From an uncultured Acidimicrobiales bacterium (lineage in GTDB: Bacteria; Actinomycetota; Acidimicrobiia; Acidimicrobiales; Bin134): a stretch of 64,000 bases of DNA. Below, in pieces: positions 40,367-48,613 of the stretch (position 1 is the first letter of the stretch; each line of letters opens with the position of its first letter). Where the stretch lies: contig OX638344.1 of assembly GCA_951813555.1 (NCBI GenBank), positions 1 through 64,000 on the forward strand. The letters are read 5' to 3'. Made by a program: the position numbers and the translations under genes. The notes below the pieces were generated by a model. It was not told the origin of the DNA and searched no databases. It worked only from the letters and a program-made list of their open reading frames with translations.

Positions 40367-42082
40367 CTACGGCAACACCGTTTCAGTGTCGCGGCCGGAG
40401 CGGAGGAGGGTGCCGGGGGTGGCGCCGGTGGGTCCACCTGCGGTGATGATCTCGGTGCCGTTGACCAGAACGTGCTCTACGCCGACGGCGCCGGCATAGA
40501 GGCGCTCGCAGCCGCCGGGGAGGTCGGTGCGCTCCACGATGGGCTCTGAGGCCACGGTGTCGGGGTTGAACACCACCACATCCGCGCAGTAGCCCTCGGC
40601 CACTCGGCCCCGGCCTTTGAGCCCGAACAGGCGGGCGGGCTCGTCGGTCAGGAGCTGCACGCACTCCTCCATCGACAGCAGGCCCCGGTCGCGCACCGCA
40701 ATGGCCAGCATCTCGGTGGGGAAACGGGCGCCGCACATGCGGTCGAGGTGGGCGCCGGCATCGGAGCCGCCCACCAGCACCCGCTGGTCCCGCCACAGCT
40801 CGGCCCGCTGCTGCCAGGCCAAGTCGATGTCATCGGACGACAGAGGCCACAGCGCGGTCCGCAGATCGTCGGCCACCACGATGTCGAGCAGTGCGTCAAA
40901 TGGGTCCACCCCCCGTTCTGTGGCGATGTCGCCCACCTTGCGACCGGTGAGCCCGGCGTTCTCGGGGGCGTAGGTGTCGCCGATCTCCATATTGGCCCAG
41001 GTGGAGATGAACTGGAACGGACCCTCGGAGCTGCGGGCCTGCTCATCCAGCCACTGGCGCACCGCGGGGTCGGCCAGCTTGGCCTTCTTCTCGTCGTGGT
41101 CCAGATACAGCACATCTCCCCAGTTGGGCAGCAGATACAGCGCGCAATAGCTGGCGAAGCTCATCTTCAGCCCGCCGATGGATGGCATCGACAGCGCCAC
41201 AATGCGCCCGCCGGCCTGAGCAGCCGCATCCGACGCGCTGAGCTGGTGGCGGGTGCGGTCCATCATGGTGGAGGCGTGCGAGAGCACATTCCAGTTGAGC
41301 GGCCGCTGGGCCCGCACCGACATCTGGGTCATCAAGTCGATCTCTTCGTCGCTGAAGAACGCATTGCAGCCGGTGATGATGAATTCCAGCCAGGTGCCGG
41401 GATGCTCAGACACCGCGTCGCAAAGGGCCAGCATCTCGTCGCGGTCGGCGAAATACGACGGCACAGGGTCGTTGTTGCCGTCGGAGTGGGTGGTGGACTG
41501 CGACGACGAGAACCCCAACCCGCCGGCCTCCAGCGCCTCGTGCAGCACCCGTACCATCTCGGCCACTTGCTCAGAAGAGGCCGCATTGCCGGTGCCCTCG
41601 GCCCCCATCACAAAGCGGCGCAGGGCTGAGTGTCCCACCAGGAAACCGGCGTTCACCCCGATGCGCCCCTCCAGCGCATCCAGGTACTGGGCGAAGCTCG
41701 ACCAGCTCCACGGCAAGCCCTGTTCCAGGGCGGGCAGGGGCATACCCTCCACCTTGGCCATCATCTGGCGGATGTAGTCGGCGTCATCGGCCTTGAGGGG
41801 GGCCAGCGTGAACCCGCAGTTGCCGCCCAGCACGGTGGTCACCCCGTGCTCATTGGAGGGAGAGGCCAGCGGGTCCCAGAACAGCTGGGCGTCGTAGTGG
41901 GTGTGGGCGTCGATGAATCCCGGCGCCACCACCAGCCCATGGGCCTCAATGACGCGGGCCGCGGCCTCGTGGACCGCCCCGACAGAGGTGATCCTCCCTG
42001 CGCTGATACCCACATCGGCGACGAACCCCGGCGATCCGGTTCCGTCCACCACGGTGCCGCCTTTGATTATCAGATCAAGCAT
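40367..42082 (-). CDS. D-aminoacylase-like amidohydrolase (copy 2)
   Basis: 571 residues. Same layout as the gene downstream, including PGFIDAHTHYD, LGGNCGFTLAP, GHSALRRFVMG, VGGSDAGAHLDRMCG and an almost identical C-terminal end (GTLLRSGRDTETVLP). The two copies match nearly collinearly, so they arose by tandem duplication followed by divergence. ATG 42082 has TAACCT 6 nt upstream. Each copy seems to have its own leaderless promoter, since about 60 bp separate them. Confidence 0.9.
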   Translation of the reverse strand: MLDLIIKGGTVVDGTGSPGFVADVGISAGRITSVGAVHEAAARVIEAHGLVVAPGFIDAHTHYDAQLFWDPLASPSNEHGVTTVLGGNCGFTLAPLKADDADYIRQMMAKVEGMPLPALEQGLPWSWSSFAQYLDALEGRIGVNAGFLVGHSALRRFVMGAEGTGNAASSEQVAEMVRVLHEALEAGGLGFSSSQSTTHSDGNNDPVPSYFADRDEMLALCDAVSEHPGTWLEFIITGCNAFFSDEEIDLMTQMSVRAQRPLNWNVLSHASTMMDRTRHQLSASDAAAQAGGRIVALSMPSIGGLKMSFASYCALYLLPNWGDVLYLDHDEKKAKLADPAVRQWLDEQARSSEGPFQFISTWANMEIGDTYAPENAGLTGRKVGDIATERGVDPFDALLDIVVADDLRTALWPLSSDDIDLAWQQRAELWRDQRVLVGGSDAGAHLDRMCGARFPTEMLAIAVRDRGLLSMEECVQLLTDEPARLFGLKGRGRVAEGYCADVVVFNPDTVASEPIVERTDLPGGCERLYAGAVGVEHVLVNGTEIITAGGPTGATPGTLLRSGRDTETVLP

Positions 42083-42088
42083 GGGCAC

Positions 42089-42094
42089 AGGTTA
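42089..42094 (-). promoter_or_regulatory. -10 element, leaderless type
   Basis: TAACCT on the minus strand, 6 nt before the ATG at 42082. Confidence 0.4.
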
Positions 42095-42146
42095 GGCCAC
42101 GCCTCTGACAAGCCCCTCAGCAGGCCGTGGCCACCCTGCCGCGGAG

Positions 42147-42152
42147 TACGCT
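42147..42152 (+). promoter_or_regulatory. -10 element, leaderless type
   Basis: TACGCT, 6 nt before the ATG at 42159. Confidence 0.45.
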
Positions 42153-42158
42153 CGGCCC

Positions 42159-43361
42159 ATGCCTGAGATCCCTCGGATCATCTCTGTGGACGACCACGTA
42201 GTGGAGCCGCCCACGCTGTGGACCGACCGCCTGCCCCGCAAATACCTCGACATCGGACCCCGAGTGGTGCGCGAGACCATTCGGAAAGACCTGGTTATCC
42301 ACGACCACGAGCCGGTATGGGTGGACAGCGACGTGGAGCGAACGGTGGACTTCTGGCTCTACGAGGATCTCAAGCGACCTCTCACTCGGCTGAGCGCGGC
42401 GTCGGGCTATCCCAAGGAGGAAGTCGACGCCCGGCCCATCAACTACGAGGAGATGCGCCCCGGCTGCTGGCAGCAAAAAGCCCGCCTCGACGACATGGAC
42501 CTCAACCACGTCGAGGCCGCCATGTGCTTCCCGATGTTCCCCCGCTTCTGCGGCCAGACCTTTATGGAGGCGGCCGATAAGGAACTGGCCCTCTTGTGCG
42601 TTCAGGCCTACAACGACTGGATGATCGAGGAGTGGTGCGCCGGCACCGGCAGCCAGCTCATCCCGCTGCCCCTCATCCCTTTGTGGGATCCGCACTTGGC
42701 CGCCGCCGAGGTACGCCGCAACGCGGCCCGAGGGGCCCACGCGGTGTCCTTCACCGAACTGCCCACCAACCTGGGCCTCCCGTCCATCCACGACGCCGAC
42801 GGCCACTGGGAGCCGCTGTTCGCGGCCTGCGAGGAGACGGCCACCGTATTGTGCATGCACATCGGCTCGGGGTCGCGCATGCCGTCCACCTCGCCGGATG
42901 CCCCACCCGCGGTGCCCTCCACCCTCACGTTCAACAACGCCATGGGGTCGCTGGCCGACTGGCTGTTCTCCGGGGCGTTCATCCGCTACCCCGACATCAA
43001 GATCGCCTACAGCGAGGGCCAGATCGGCTGGATCCCCTACATCTTGGAGCGGGCCGACGTGGTGTGGGAGCACAACCGGGGGTGGAACCGGGTGTGGGGG
43101 GTGATCCCCGAGCCGCCCAGCAGCTACTTCGCCGACCACGTGTACGGGTGCTTCTTCGACGACCGCTTCGGCCTGGCCAACATCGACGCCATCGGGGTCA
43201 ACAACGTGACCTTCGAAACCGACTACCCCCATTCTGACAGCACCTGGCCTCATACCAAGGAGATCGCCGAGAAGCTGTGCGAGGGGCTGTCCGACGAGGT
43301 GATCTACAAGATCATGCGGGGCAACGCTATCGAGATGCTCCACTTGCCCTTCGAGAACTGA
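42159..43361 (+). CDS. Amidohydrolase family 2 (TIM-barrel) metalloenzyme
   Basis: 400 residues. Starts with IISVDDHVVEPPTLW, the D-x-H-x-x-EP motif of amidohydrolase-2 proteins. VEAAMCFPMFPRFCGQTF, CMHIGSGSRMPS, KIAYSEGQIGWIPYILERADVVWE and NVTFETDYPHSDSTWP supply further metal ligands (His and the last Asp). Enzymes of this type are decarboxylases or hydrolases (ACMSD-like). It is the first of a likely operon with a GMC oxidoreductase 58 nt downstream. Confidence 0.9.
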   Translation: MPEIPRIISVDDHVVEPPTLWTDRLPRKYLDIGPRVVRETIRKDLVIHDHEPVWVDSDVERTVDFWLYEDLKRPLTRLSAASGYPKEEVDARPINYEEMRPGCWQQKARLDDMDLNHVEAAMCFPMFPRFCGQTFMEAADKELALLCVQAYNDWMIEEWCAGTGSQLIPLPLIPLWDPHLAAAEVRRNAARGAHAVSFTELPTNLGLPSIHDADGHWEPLFAACEETATVLCMHIGSGSRMPSTSPDAPPAVPSTLTFNNAMGSLADWLFSGAFIRYPDIKIAYSEGQIGWIPYILERADVVWEHNRGWNRVWGVIPEPPSSYFADHVYGCFFDDRFGLANIDAIGVNNVTFETDYPHSDSTWPHTKEIAEKLCEGLSDEVIYKIMRGNAIEMLHLPFEN

Positions 43362-43419
43362 TGGCGCTTGGCTGCAACCCGCCACCTGCCCTTCGACCAG
43401 TAGCAGGCGGTCGCCGACT

Positions 43420-44937
43420 GTGATCTACGACTTCGTGATCGTCGGCGGGGGCTCCACCGGAGCAGTGCTGGCCGCCCGGCTGTCGGAAGACTCCGGCACG
43501 TCGGTGCTGCTGTTAGAGGCCGGACCTGTCGAGCCCGATCCCGACGCCGACCGCTTGGGCGCGGTGGACTTCTCTCACACAGGGCGCGATTGGGGCTTCC
43601 AAGCCCGCACCACCGGCGAGGCCACCGCCCCCTACCCGCAGGGCCGGACACTGGGCGGGGGGTCGGCGGTGAACGGCGGCGTGGCGCTGCGGGGGATGCC
43701 CAGCGACTACGACTCTTGGGCCAGCCCCAACTGGAGCTGGGAGGCCATGGCCCCGTGCTTTCGCCGACTGGAAGACGACCCCCTGGGAGGCGAGCTCCAC
43801 GGCACCGGCGGTCCCATTCCCATCCGTCGGGCAGCCAAAGACGATCTGGTCGCTCCCCAACAACAACTGCTGGCCGCGGCCCAAGACAATGGTCTGGCGT
43901 GGGTGGACGACCACAATGACGGCGTGTCGGAGGGCATCGGCCCGTCGCCCCAGAACGTGGTGGACGGGGTACGGGTGTCCACCGCCATGGGCTACCTCCA
44001 TCCGGCCGACGGTAGGAAGAATCTGGAGATTGTCGGCGGGGCCTACGCCCACCACATCGTGATTGAACGGGACCGGGCCACCGCGGTGGCTTACTCCACA
44101 AGCGGAGGCACCAGCGTGGAGCAGTTCCGAGGCCGACGCATCGTGGTATGCGCTGGCGCCCTCAACTCACCTGCGCTGTTGATGCGCTCGGGAATCGGAC
44201 CGGTGCGGGACCTCGAGGCCATAGGCATCCGCTCGGTCGCCGACCTGCCCGGGGTGGGCGCCAACCTGATGGAGCACGTGGGGGCGTTTGTTTTCGTTGT
44301 CCCCCCGGAAGGAGCGGTGACCACCGATATGGTGCAGCACCAGCTGCTGATCCGCTACAGCTCGCCCGACAGCCCGGTGACCAACGACATGCAGATCGGC
44401 ATGATGAACCACTGGGACCTCAGCCAGAACCCGGTTTTGGCCGAGGTGTGCGGTGCCGAGTTGATCTGGGGCATCTGCGCCGGCATCCAGTCCCCTCGCT
44501 CCAGAGGACGCCTCCGGGTGCTGTCGCCCGACCCCGCCCACCCGCCGGCTATCGACCTGAACCTTCTGGACAACCCCGAAGACCGCTCCCAGCTCACCGC
44601 TGGGCTGCGACTCTGCTACCGGTTGGCCACCCATGAGGCGCTGTCTGAGAGGTTCGAGCGGGTGGCAGTCCTCGACGAATCAGCCTTCGCTAACGGCGGC
44701 GACCGGGCTCTGGCCGACTACGCCCAGCAGTTCAGCTTTCCCTGGTACCACGCCTCGGGCACCTGCCGAATGGGGCCCGACCCCGATGCCGGAGACGTCG
44801 TCGACGGCTTCGGCCAAGTCCACGGCATCGACCGCCTCTCAGTGTTCGACGCATCAATCTTGCCCATGATCCCCCGGGCCAACACCAACCTCACCTGCAT
44901 CGCATTGGGCGAGCGGGCCTCAGAACTGCTGCAATGA
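43420..44937 (+). CDS. GMC family FAD oxidoreductase (choline dehydrogenase-like)
   Basis: 505 residues. N-terminal FAD fold DFVIVGGGSTGAVLAARLSE, RTLGGGSAVNGGVALRG flavin loop, RIVVCAGALNSPALLMRSGIGP, and the C-terminal WYHASGTCRMG catalytic His plus RANTNLTCIALGERAS. GTG start at 43420. Oxidises an alcohol group. It lies between two amidohydrolase-2 genes on the same strand, so a common pathway is likely. Also compatible with the mycofactocin-linked GMC branch, but no mycofactocin genes are in the window. Confidence 0.9.
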   Translation: MIYDFVIVGGGSTGAVLAARLSEDSGTSVLLLEAGPVEPDPDADRLGAVDFSHTGRDWGFQARTTGEATAPYPQGRTLGGGSAVNGGVALRGMPSDYDSWASPNWSWEAMAPCFRRLEDDPLGGELHGTGGPIPIRRAAKDDLVAPQQQLLAAAQDNGLAWVDDHNDGVSEGIGPSPQNVVDGVRVSTAMGYLHPADGRKNLEIVGGAYAHHIVIERDRATAVAYSTSGGTSVEQFRGRRIVVCAGALNSPALLMRSGIGPVRDLEAIGIRSVADLPGVGANLMEHVGAFVFVVPPEGAVTTDMVQHQLLIRYSSPDSPVTNDMQIGMMNHWDLSQNPVLAEVCGAELIWGICAGIQSPRSRGRLRVLSPDPAHPPAIDLNLLDNPEDRSQLTAGLRLCYRLATHEALSERFERVAVLDESAFANGGDRALADYAQQFSFPWYHASGTCRMGPDPDAGDVVDGFGQVHGIDRLSVFDASILPMIPRANTNLTCIALGERASELLQ

Positions 44938-44958
44938 TCCCAAGAGGAAAGGAGTGCC

Positions 44959-46122
44959 ATGAGCCCCTCCAACATGATGATCTCATCTGATTCCCACATC
45001 ATCGAGCCCCCCGACCTGTGGACCGAGCGGGCCACCGGTCCGATGGCCGAGCGGGTCCCCCAGGTGCGCCGCGAGCCCGGCGGCGACTGGTGGTACATCG
45101 ACGGCCAGCGCTCTATGTCTTTTCTGGGCTTTCAGGCCGGCAACCGGTTCGACCAAGACCCCACCAAGCTCCGCATCGAGGCGTCGTTCGACGAGGTCCG
45201 CCCCGGTGCCTACGACCCCGAGAAGTTCATCGCCGACAACCACACCGACGGGGTGGCCGCCTCGGTGATCTACCCCAGCGAGGCGCTGTTGGCCTACAGC
45301 ATCCCCGACTCTGAGCTGTGTTCTGCGACCATGGCGCTCTACAACGACTTCATCGCCGAGTTCTGCGCCCACGACTCCGAGCGGCTGAAGGGCATCGCCC
45401 TCATCAACCTCGACGACATCGACGAGGCCATCGCCGAGCTGACCCGGTGCCGCAACATGGGCTTGGCCGGGGCGATGGTCAGCGTGATGCCCCCGGCGGG
45501 CCAGGGCTACGACAACCCCCGCTATGAGCCGTTTTGGTCGGCCGCGGTCGACCTCGACGTGCCCCTTTCGATGCACGTGGCCACGGGCCGGATGCTCGCC
45601 AGCGCCAGCGGCCAGACCAAGAACGACGTGAGGGCGGTGACGGAGGCGGCGTTCTACCTGCAAGACCACTTCGTGAGAAAGTCGCTGGGCGAGATGATCT
45701 TCTCCGGAGTGTTCGAGCGCCATCCCAAGCTCAAAGTGGGATCGGTGGAGCACGAGGTGGGGTGGATTCCGTTCTGGCTGTTCCAGATGGACTACTGCTA
45801 CACCGACCGGCCGCTGCGAGGCGACTGGCACCGCTTCGCCGATCCCGAGGCACGTCCCAGCCACTACTTCAGCTCAAACTGCTTCGTGAGCTTCCAGGAA
45901 GATGCGGTGGGCGTGCGGGTGCGAGACACCTTCGGCACCCATACCCTCATGTGGGGCTCCGACTATCCCCACACTGAATCCACCTTCCCCCGCTCCCGGG
46001 AGGTGGTGGCCGAGACGCTGGCCGACGTGCCCGCCGACGAGCAGCAGATGATCCTCCGGGACAACTGCGCCGCCCTCTACGGCTTCGATCTCGACCTTCT
46101 GGCCTCTGATCGATCGGACTAG
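44959..46122 (+). CDS. Amidohydrolase family 2 metalloenzyme
   Basis: 387 residues. MISSDSHIIEPPDLW at the N-terminus gives the D-x-H-x-x-EP metal site; SMHVATGRM, KVGSVEHEVGWIPFWLFQMDY and LMWGSDYPHTESTFP complete the set. It is related to but clearly distinct from the gene at 42159. ATG 44959 has AAAGGAG 7 nt before it. The next gene begins 3 nt after its stop. Confidence 0.9.
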   Translation: MSPSNMMISSDSHIIEPPDLWTERATGPMAERVPQVRREPGGDWWYIDGQRSMSFLGFQAGNRFDQDPTKLRIEASFDEVRPGAYDPEKFIADNHTDGVAASVIYPSEALLAYSIPDSELCSATMALYNDFIAEFCAHDSERLKGIALINLDDIDEAIAELTRCRNMGLAGAMVSVMPPAGQGYDNPRYEPFWSAAVDLDVPLSMHVATGRMLASASGQTKNDVRAVTEAAFYLQDHFVRKSLGEMIFSGVFERHPKLKVGSVEHEVGWIPFWLFQMDYCYTDRPLRGDWHRFADPEARPSHYFSSNCFVSFQEDAVGVRVRDTFGTHTLMWGSDYPHTESTFPRSREVVAETLADVPADEQQMILRDNCAALYGFDLDLLASDRSD

Positions 46123-46124
46123 AG

Positions 46125-46535
46125 ATGCGCATTGCGTTCGGGACCGATGAGCCCACTTCACTGACCGATGCGATCAAGCAGCACTTGACCGACGGCGGCC
46201 ACGAGGTGGTGGCAGCTGCCGCAGAGGGGGCGCCTTGGCCCGACGTGGGCCGGGCCGTCGGCGAGGCAGTGGTCGGTGATTCCGCAGACGTGGGTGTGGT
46301 GTGCTGCTGGACCGGAACCGGCGTGTCGATCGCGGCCAACAAAGTGCCCGGCGTGCGGGCGGCATTGTGTACCGATGCCGAGACCGCCCGGGGCGCCCGC
46401 CGCTGGAACGATGCCAACGTGCTGGCCCTGAGCCTGCGCCTCGCGTCTGCTGAAGTGGCCGCCGAGATGCTCAATGCCTTCTTGGCCACCGAACCTGACC
46501 CAGACGAATCCCCCGAGATCGCCAAGCTCAGCTGA
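46125..46535 (+). CDS. RpiB/LacAB-family isomerase with altered active site
   Basis: 136 residues with the RpiB fold: MRIAFGTDEP, VVCCWTGTGVSIAANKVPGVRAALCTDAETARGARRWNDANVLAL. The base Cys61 is present, but the usual CGTG motif is CWTG (Gly to Trp62) and the ring-opening His9 of E. coli RpiB (DH) is Glu9 here. Either the enzyme acts on a different substrate or it is a binding/isomerase variant. Located tightly between an amidohydrolase and an LLM gene, so not in a pentose-phosphate context. Confidence 0.82.
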   Translation: MRIAFGTDEPTSLTDAIKQHLTDGGHEVVAAAAEGAPWPDVGRAVGEAVVGDSADVGVVCCWTGTGVSIAANKVPGVRAALCTDAETARGARRWNDANVLALSLRLASAEVAAEMLNAFLATEPDPDESPEIAKLS

Positions 46536-46536
46536 C

Positions 46537-47433
46537 ATGAGGATCCGAATCGGCGTGGGCGTGGGAGCCGGGGCGACGTCTGGAGATCCCGAGACCTTCG
46601 CCGCGGTGGTAGACGGCCTGGAGAGGCTGGGATTCGACTCGCTGTGGGTAGCCGAACGGGCCGGGGGACCAGCGCTGGACCCGGTGGTATCCATGACGTT
46701 CGCGGCGGCTCGCACCACCCGGCTCAAGTTCGGCCCCAGCGTGATGGTGCTGCCCGGGCGCAACCCAGTGCTGCTGGCCAAAGCCATGGCCAGCCTCGAC
46801 CGCATCTCCAACGGACGACTGCTGCCCGCATTCGGGCTCGGGGTGGCCGACACCGCCGAGCACCAGGCCTTCGGGGTGGCCCGCATGGACCGGGCAGCCT
46901 GGTTCAACGAAGCCCTGCCGCTTATGCGCCGATTGTGGACCGAAGATGTGGTGGAACACCACGGTCCCCGCTTCCGTCTGGACGCCGCCCGGGTAGACAT
47001 GAAACCCGTGCAACAGCCCCTCGACGTGTGGATGGGGGGCATCGCCCCCTCTGAGCTGCGCCGGGTCGGCCGGCTGAGCGACGGTTGGCTGCCCTCCTTC
47101 GTCACCCCCGACGATGTGAAAGCAGGGATCGCCACCGTCAATCAGCATGCCACCGAGACCGGTCGGGCCATCGATCCCGAGCACTACGGGGTCCTGCTGG
47201 CCTACACCGATGGCCCGCTGCCCGACCGCTTCCTCCAGGCCATCAAACTGCGCCAACCCGACAAGAGCCCCGGCGAGCTAGTGGCCTCGAGCCGCCAGGA
47301 GCTGCGCACTCGGATCGAGGCGTTCATCGAGACCGGCGCCTCTAAATTCGTAGTCATGCCGCTGGGCGAACCGCTCGACTGGGAGGCCGAGATCGAAGCC
47401 CTGGCCGCCGACCTCTTGCCGATGCAGGACTGA
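46537..47433 (+). CDS. LLM class (F420-type) oxidoreductase
   Basis: 298 residues from ATG 46537, one base after the stop of the preceding gene. Blocks IRIGVGVGAGATSGDPETFAAVVDGLERLGFDSLWVAE, LKFGPSVMVLPGRNPVLLAKAMASLDRISNGRLLPAFGLG and LDVWMGGIAPSELRRVGRLSDGWLPSFVTPDDV are typical of F420-dependent TIGR03854-like proteins. Last gene of the five-gene amidohydrolase unit. Confidence 0.9.
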   Translation: MRIRIGVGVGAGATSGDPETFAAVVDGLERLGFDSLWVAERAGGPALDPVVSMTFAAARTTRLKFGPSVMVLPGRNPVLLAKAMASLDRISNGRLLPAFGLGVADTAEHQAFGVARMDRAAWFNEALPLMRRLWTEDVVEHHGPRFRLDAARVDMKPVQQPLDVWMGGIAPSELRRVGRLSDGWLPSFVTPDDVKAGIATVNQHATETGRAIDPEHYGVLLAYTDGPLPDRFLQAIKLRQPDKSPGELVASSRQELRTRIEAFIETGASKFVVMPLGEPLDWEAEIEALAADLLPMQD

Positions 47434-47502
47434 CGAGTCGCCCCTCCAACCGTCTAACATTCGCTCTCAGCGGATTTCCATCGAGTCGAAAATCGCGGTC
47501 AG

Positions 47503-47508
47503 TAGTGT
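47503..47508 (+). promoter_or_regulatory. -10 element, leaderless type
   Basis: TAGTGT, 6 nt before the ATG at 47515. Confidence 0.45.
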
Positions 47509-47514
47509 TGAACG

Positions 47515-48597
47515 ATGCCAGTTAGACGCAAGGAGCCGGCAAACGCCCCGCTGCCCTCCCCGTTTCCCGAGGGCTGGTATTTCGTCGCAAGCCGCCGGTC
47601 TCTAGACAAAGCCAAGCTCATCAAGAAAACCTGGATGGGCGAGGACATCATTGTCTGGTGCGACGAGCGCGGCAGCGTCTGCGTCTCAGAGGCCTATTGC
47701 CCCCACTTGGGGGCCGATTTGGGGCCCGACGCCGGGGGGTGTGTGCGCGACGGTCAACTGGTCTGTCCCTTCCATGGTTTTGAGTACGACGCCAGCGGCC
47801 AGTGTGTGGCCACTCCCTTCGGCCCTCCACCGAAAGCGGCGCGGCTGCGGGTGTTCGAGACAAGGGACATCGCCGGCCTTATCTTCGCGTGGTGGGGAAT
47901 CGGGGGTCGGCCACCGCAATGGCACCTGCCCGAAGAGGCGCCGGACCAAGTTGGCTGGAGCAACCTCCACTTCTGGACATCCCGCTTCCCCGGCCATCCT
48001 CAGGAGACGACGGAGAACTCGGTGGATCTGGCCCACCTGCGCCACGTCCACGGCTATGACAGCGTGAGCCGCGTCGAGCCTTTGGAGGTGGACGGGCACT
48101 TCCTCCGAAGCCGCTTCGACTTCGCTACCACCCGGAGGATCGCCAAAGTGGCGGGCTTCAAGCTTGAAGTGTCCGCCAACGCCCTTATCCACGGGCTGGG
48201 CTACTCGTTAGTGGAAGTTCGCGAACACACCATCGGCCTTGACATGCGCCTCTGGGTATTGGCGACTCCCGTCGACGGCACGCATATCGACCTGTCGGTG
48301 GTGTCGCAGACGGGACCAATACGCCATCCAAACCGCCGGATCGCGGGCCTGGCATTTCTCCCGCAGAGGATGCGTGCTCCCATCATCAACAAGTTCATGG
48401 CCTATTTTGAGAAGCGAGACGTACTCCAGGACGTGCCGATCTGGAGTCGCAAGCGGTACCGCTCTCGCCCCCGCCTATCGCGTGCCGACGGCGAGATCAT
48501 GAAGTACCGCGCCTACTGCGCACAGTTCTATCCCGATGTTCTGGCAGTGGTAGAAAAACTCGAGATTGTCGCCGACCAACCGGCAGTCAACGACTGA
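47515..48597 (+). CDS. Rieske non-haem iron oxygenase
   Basis: 360 residues. Rieske [2Fe-2S] ligands Cys62, His64, Cys84, His87 (YCPHLGADLG...CPFHGF). The catalytic domain has NSVDLAHLRHVHGY, with Asp and two His residues for the mononuclear iron. This is the size and layout of KshA-like or cholesterol 7-desaturase-like single-component oxygenases; an oxidoreductase partner is needed. First gene of a unit with an FAD enzyme (17 nt gap); convergent with a GPP34-P450 fusion. Base composition is less GC-rich than neighbouring genes. Substrate may be a sterol or other lipid, inferred from the context. Confidence 0.9.
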   Translation: MPVRRKEPANAPLPSPFPEGWYFVASRRSLDKAKLIKKTWMGEDIIVWCDERGSVCVSEAYCPHLGADLGPDAGGCVRDGQLVCPFHGFEYDASGQCVATPFGPPPKAARLRVFETRDIAGLIFAWWGIGGRPPQWHLPEEAPDQVGWSNLHFWTSRFPGHPQETTENSVDLAHLRHVHGYDSVSRVEPLEVDGHFLRSRFDFATTRRIAKVAGFKLEVSANALIHGLGYSLVEVREHTIGLDMRLWVLATPVDGTHIDLSVVSQTGPIRHPNRRIAGLAFLPQRMRAPIINKFMAYFEKRDVLQDVPIWSRKRYRSRPRLSRADGEIMKYRAYCAQFYPDVLAVVEKLEIVADQPAVND

Positions 48598-48613
48598 CAA
48601 GAGGCAGTAGGCA

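Noticed and set aside
38546..40549. Open 667-codon plus-strand frame
   Set aside because: It is antisense to the first amidohydrolase; same kind of GC artefact.
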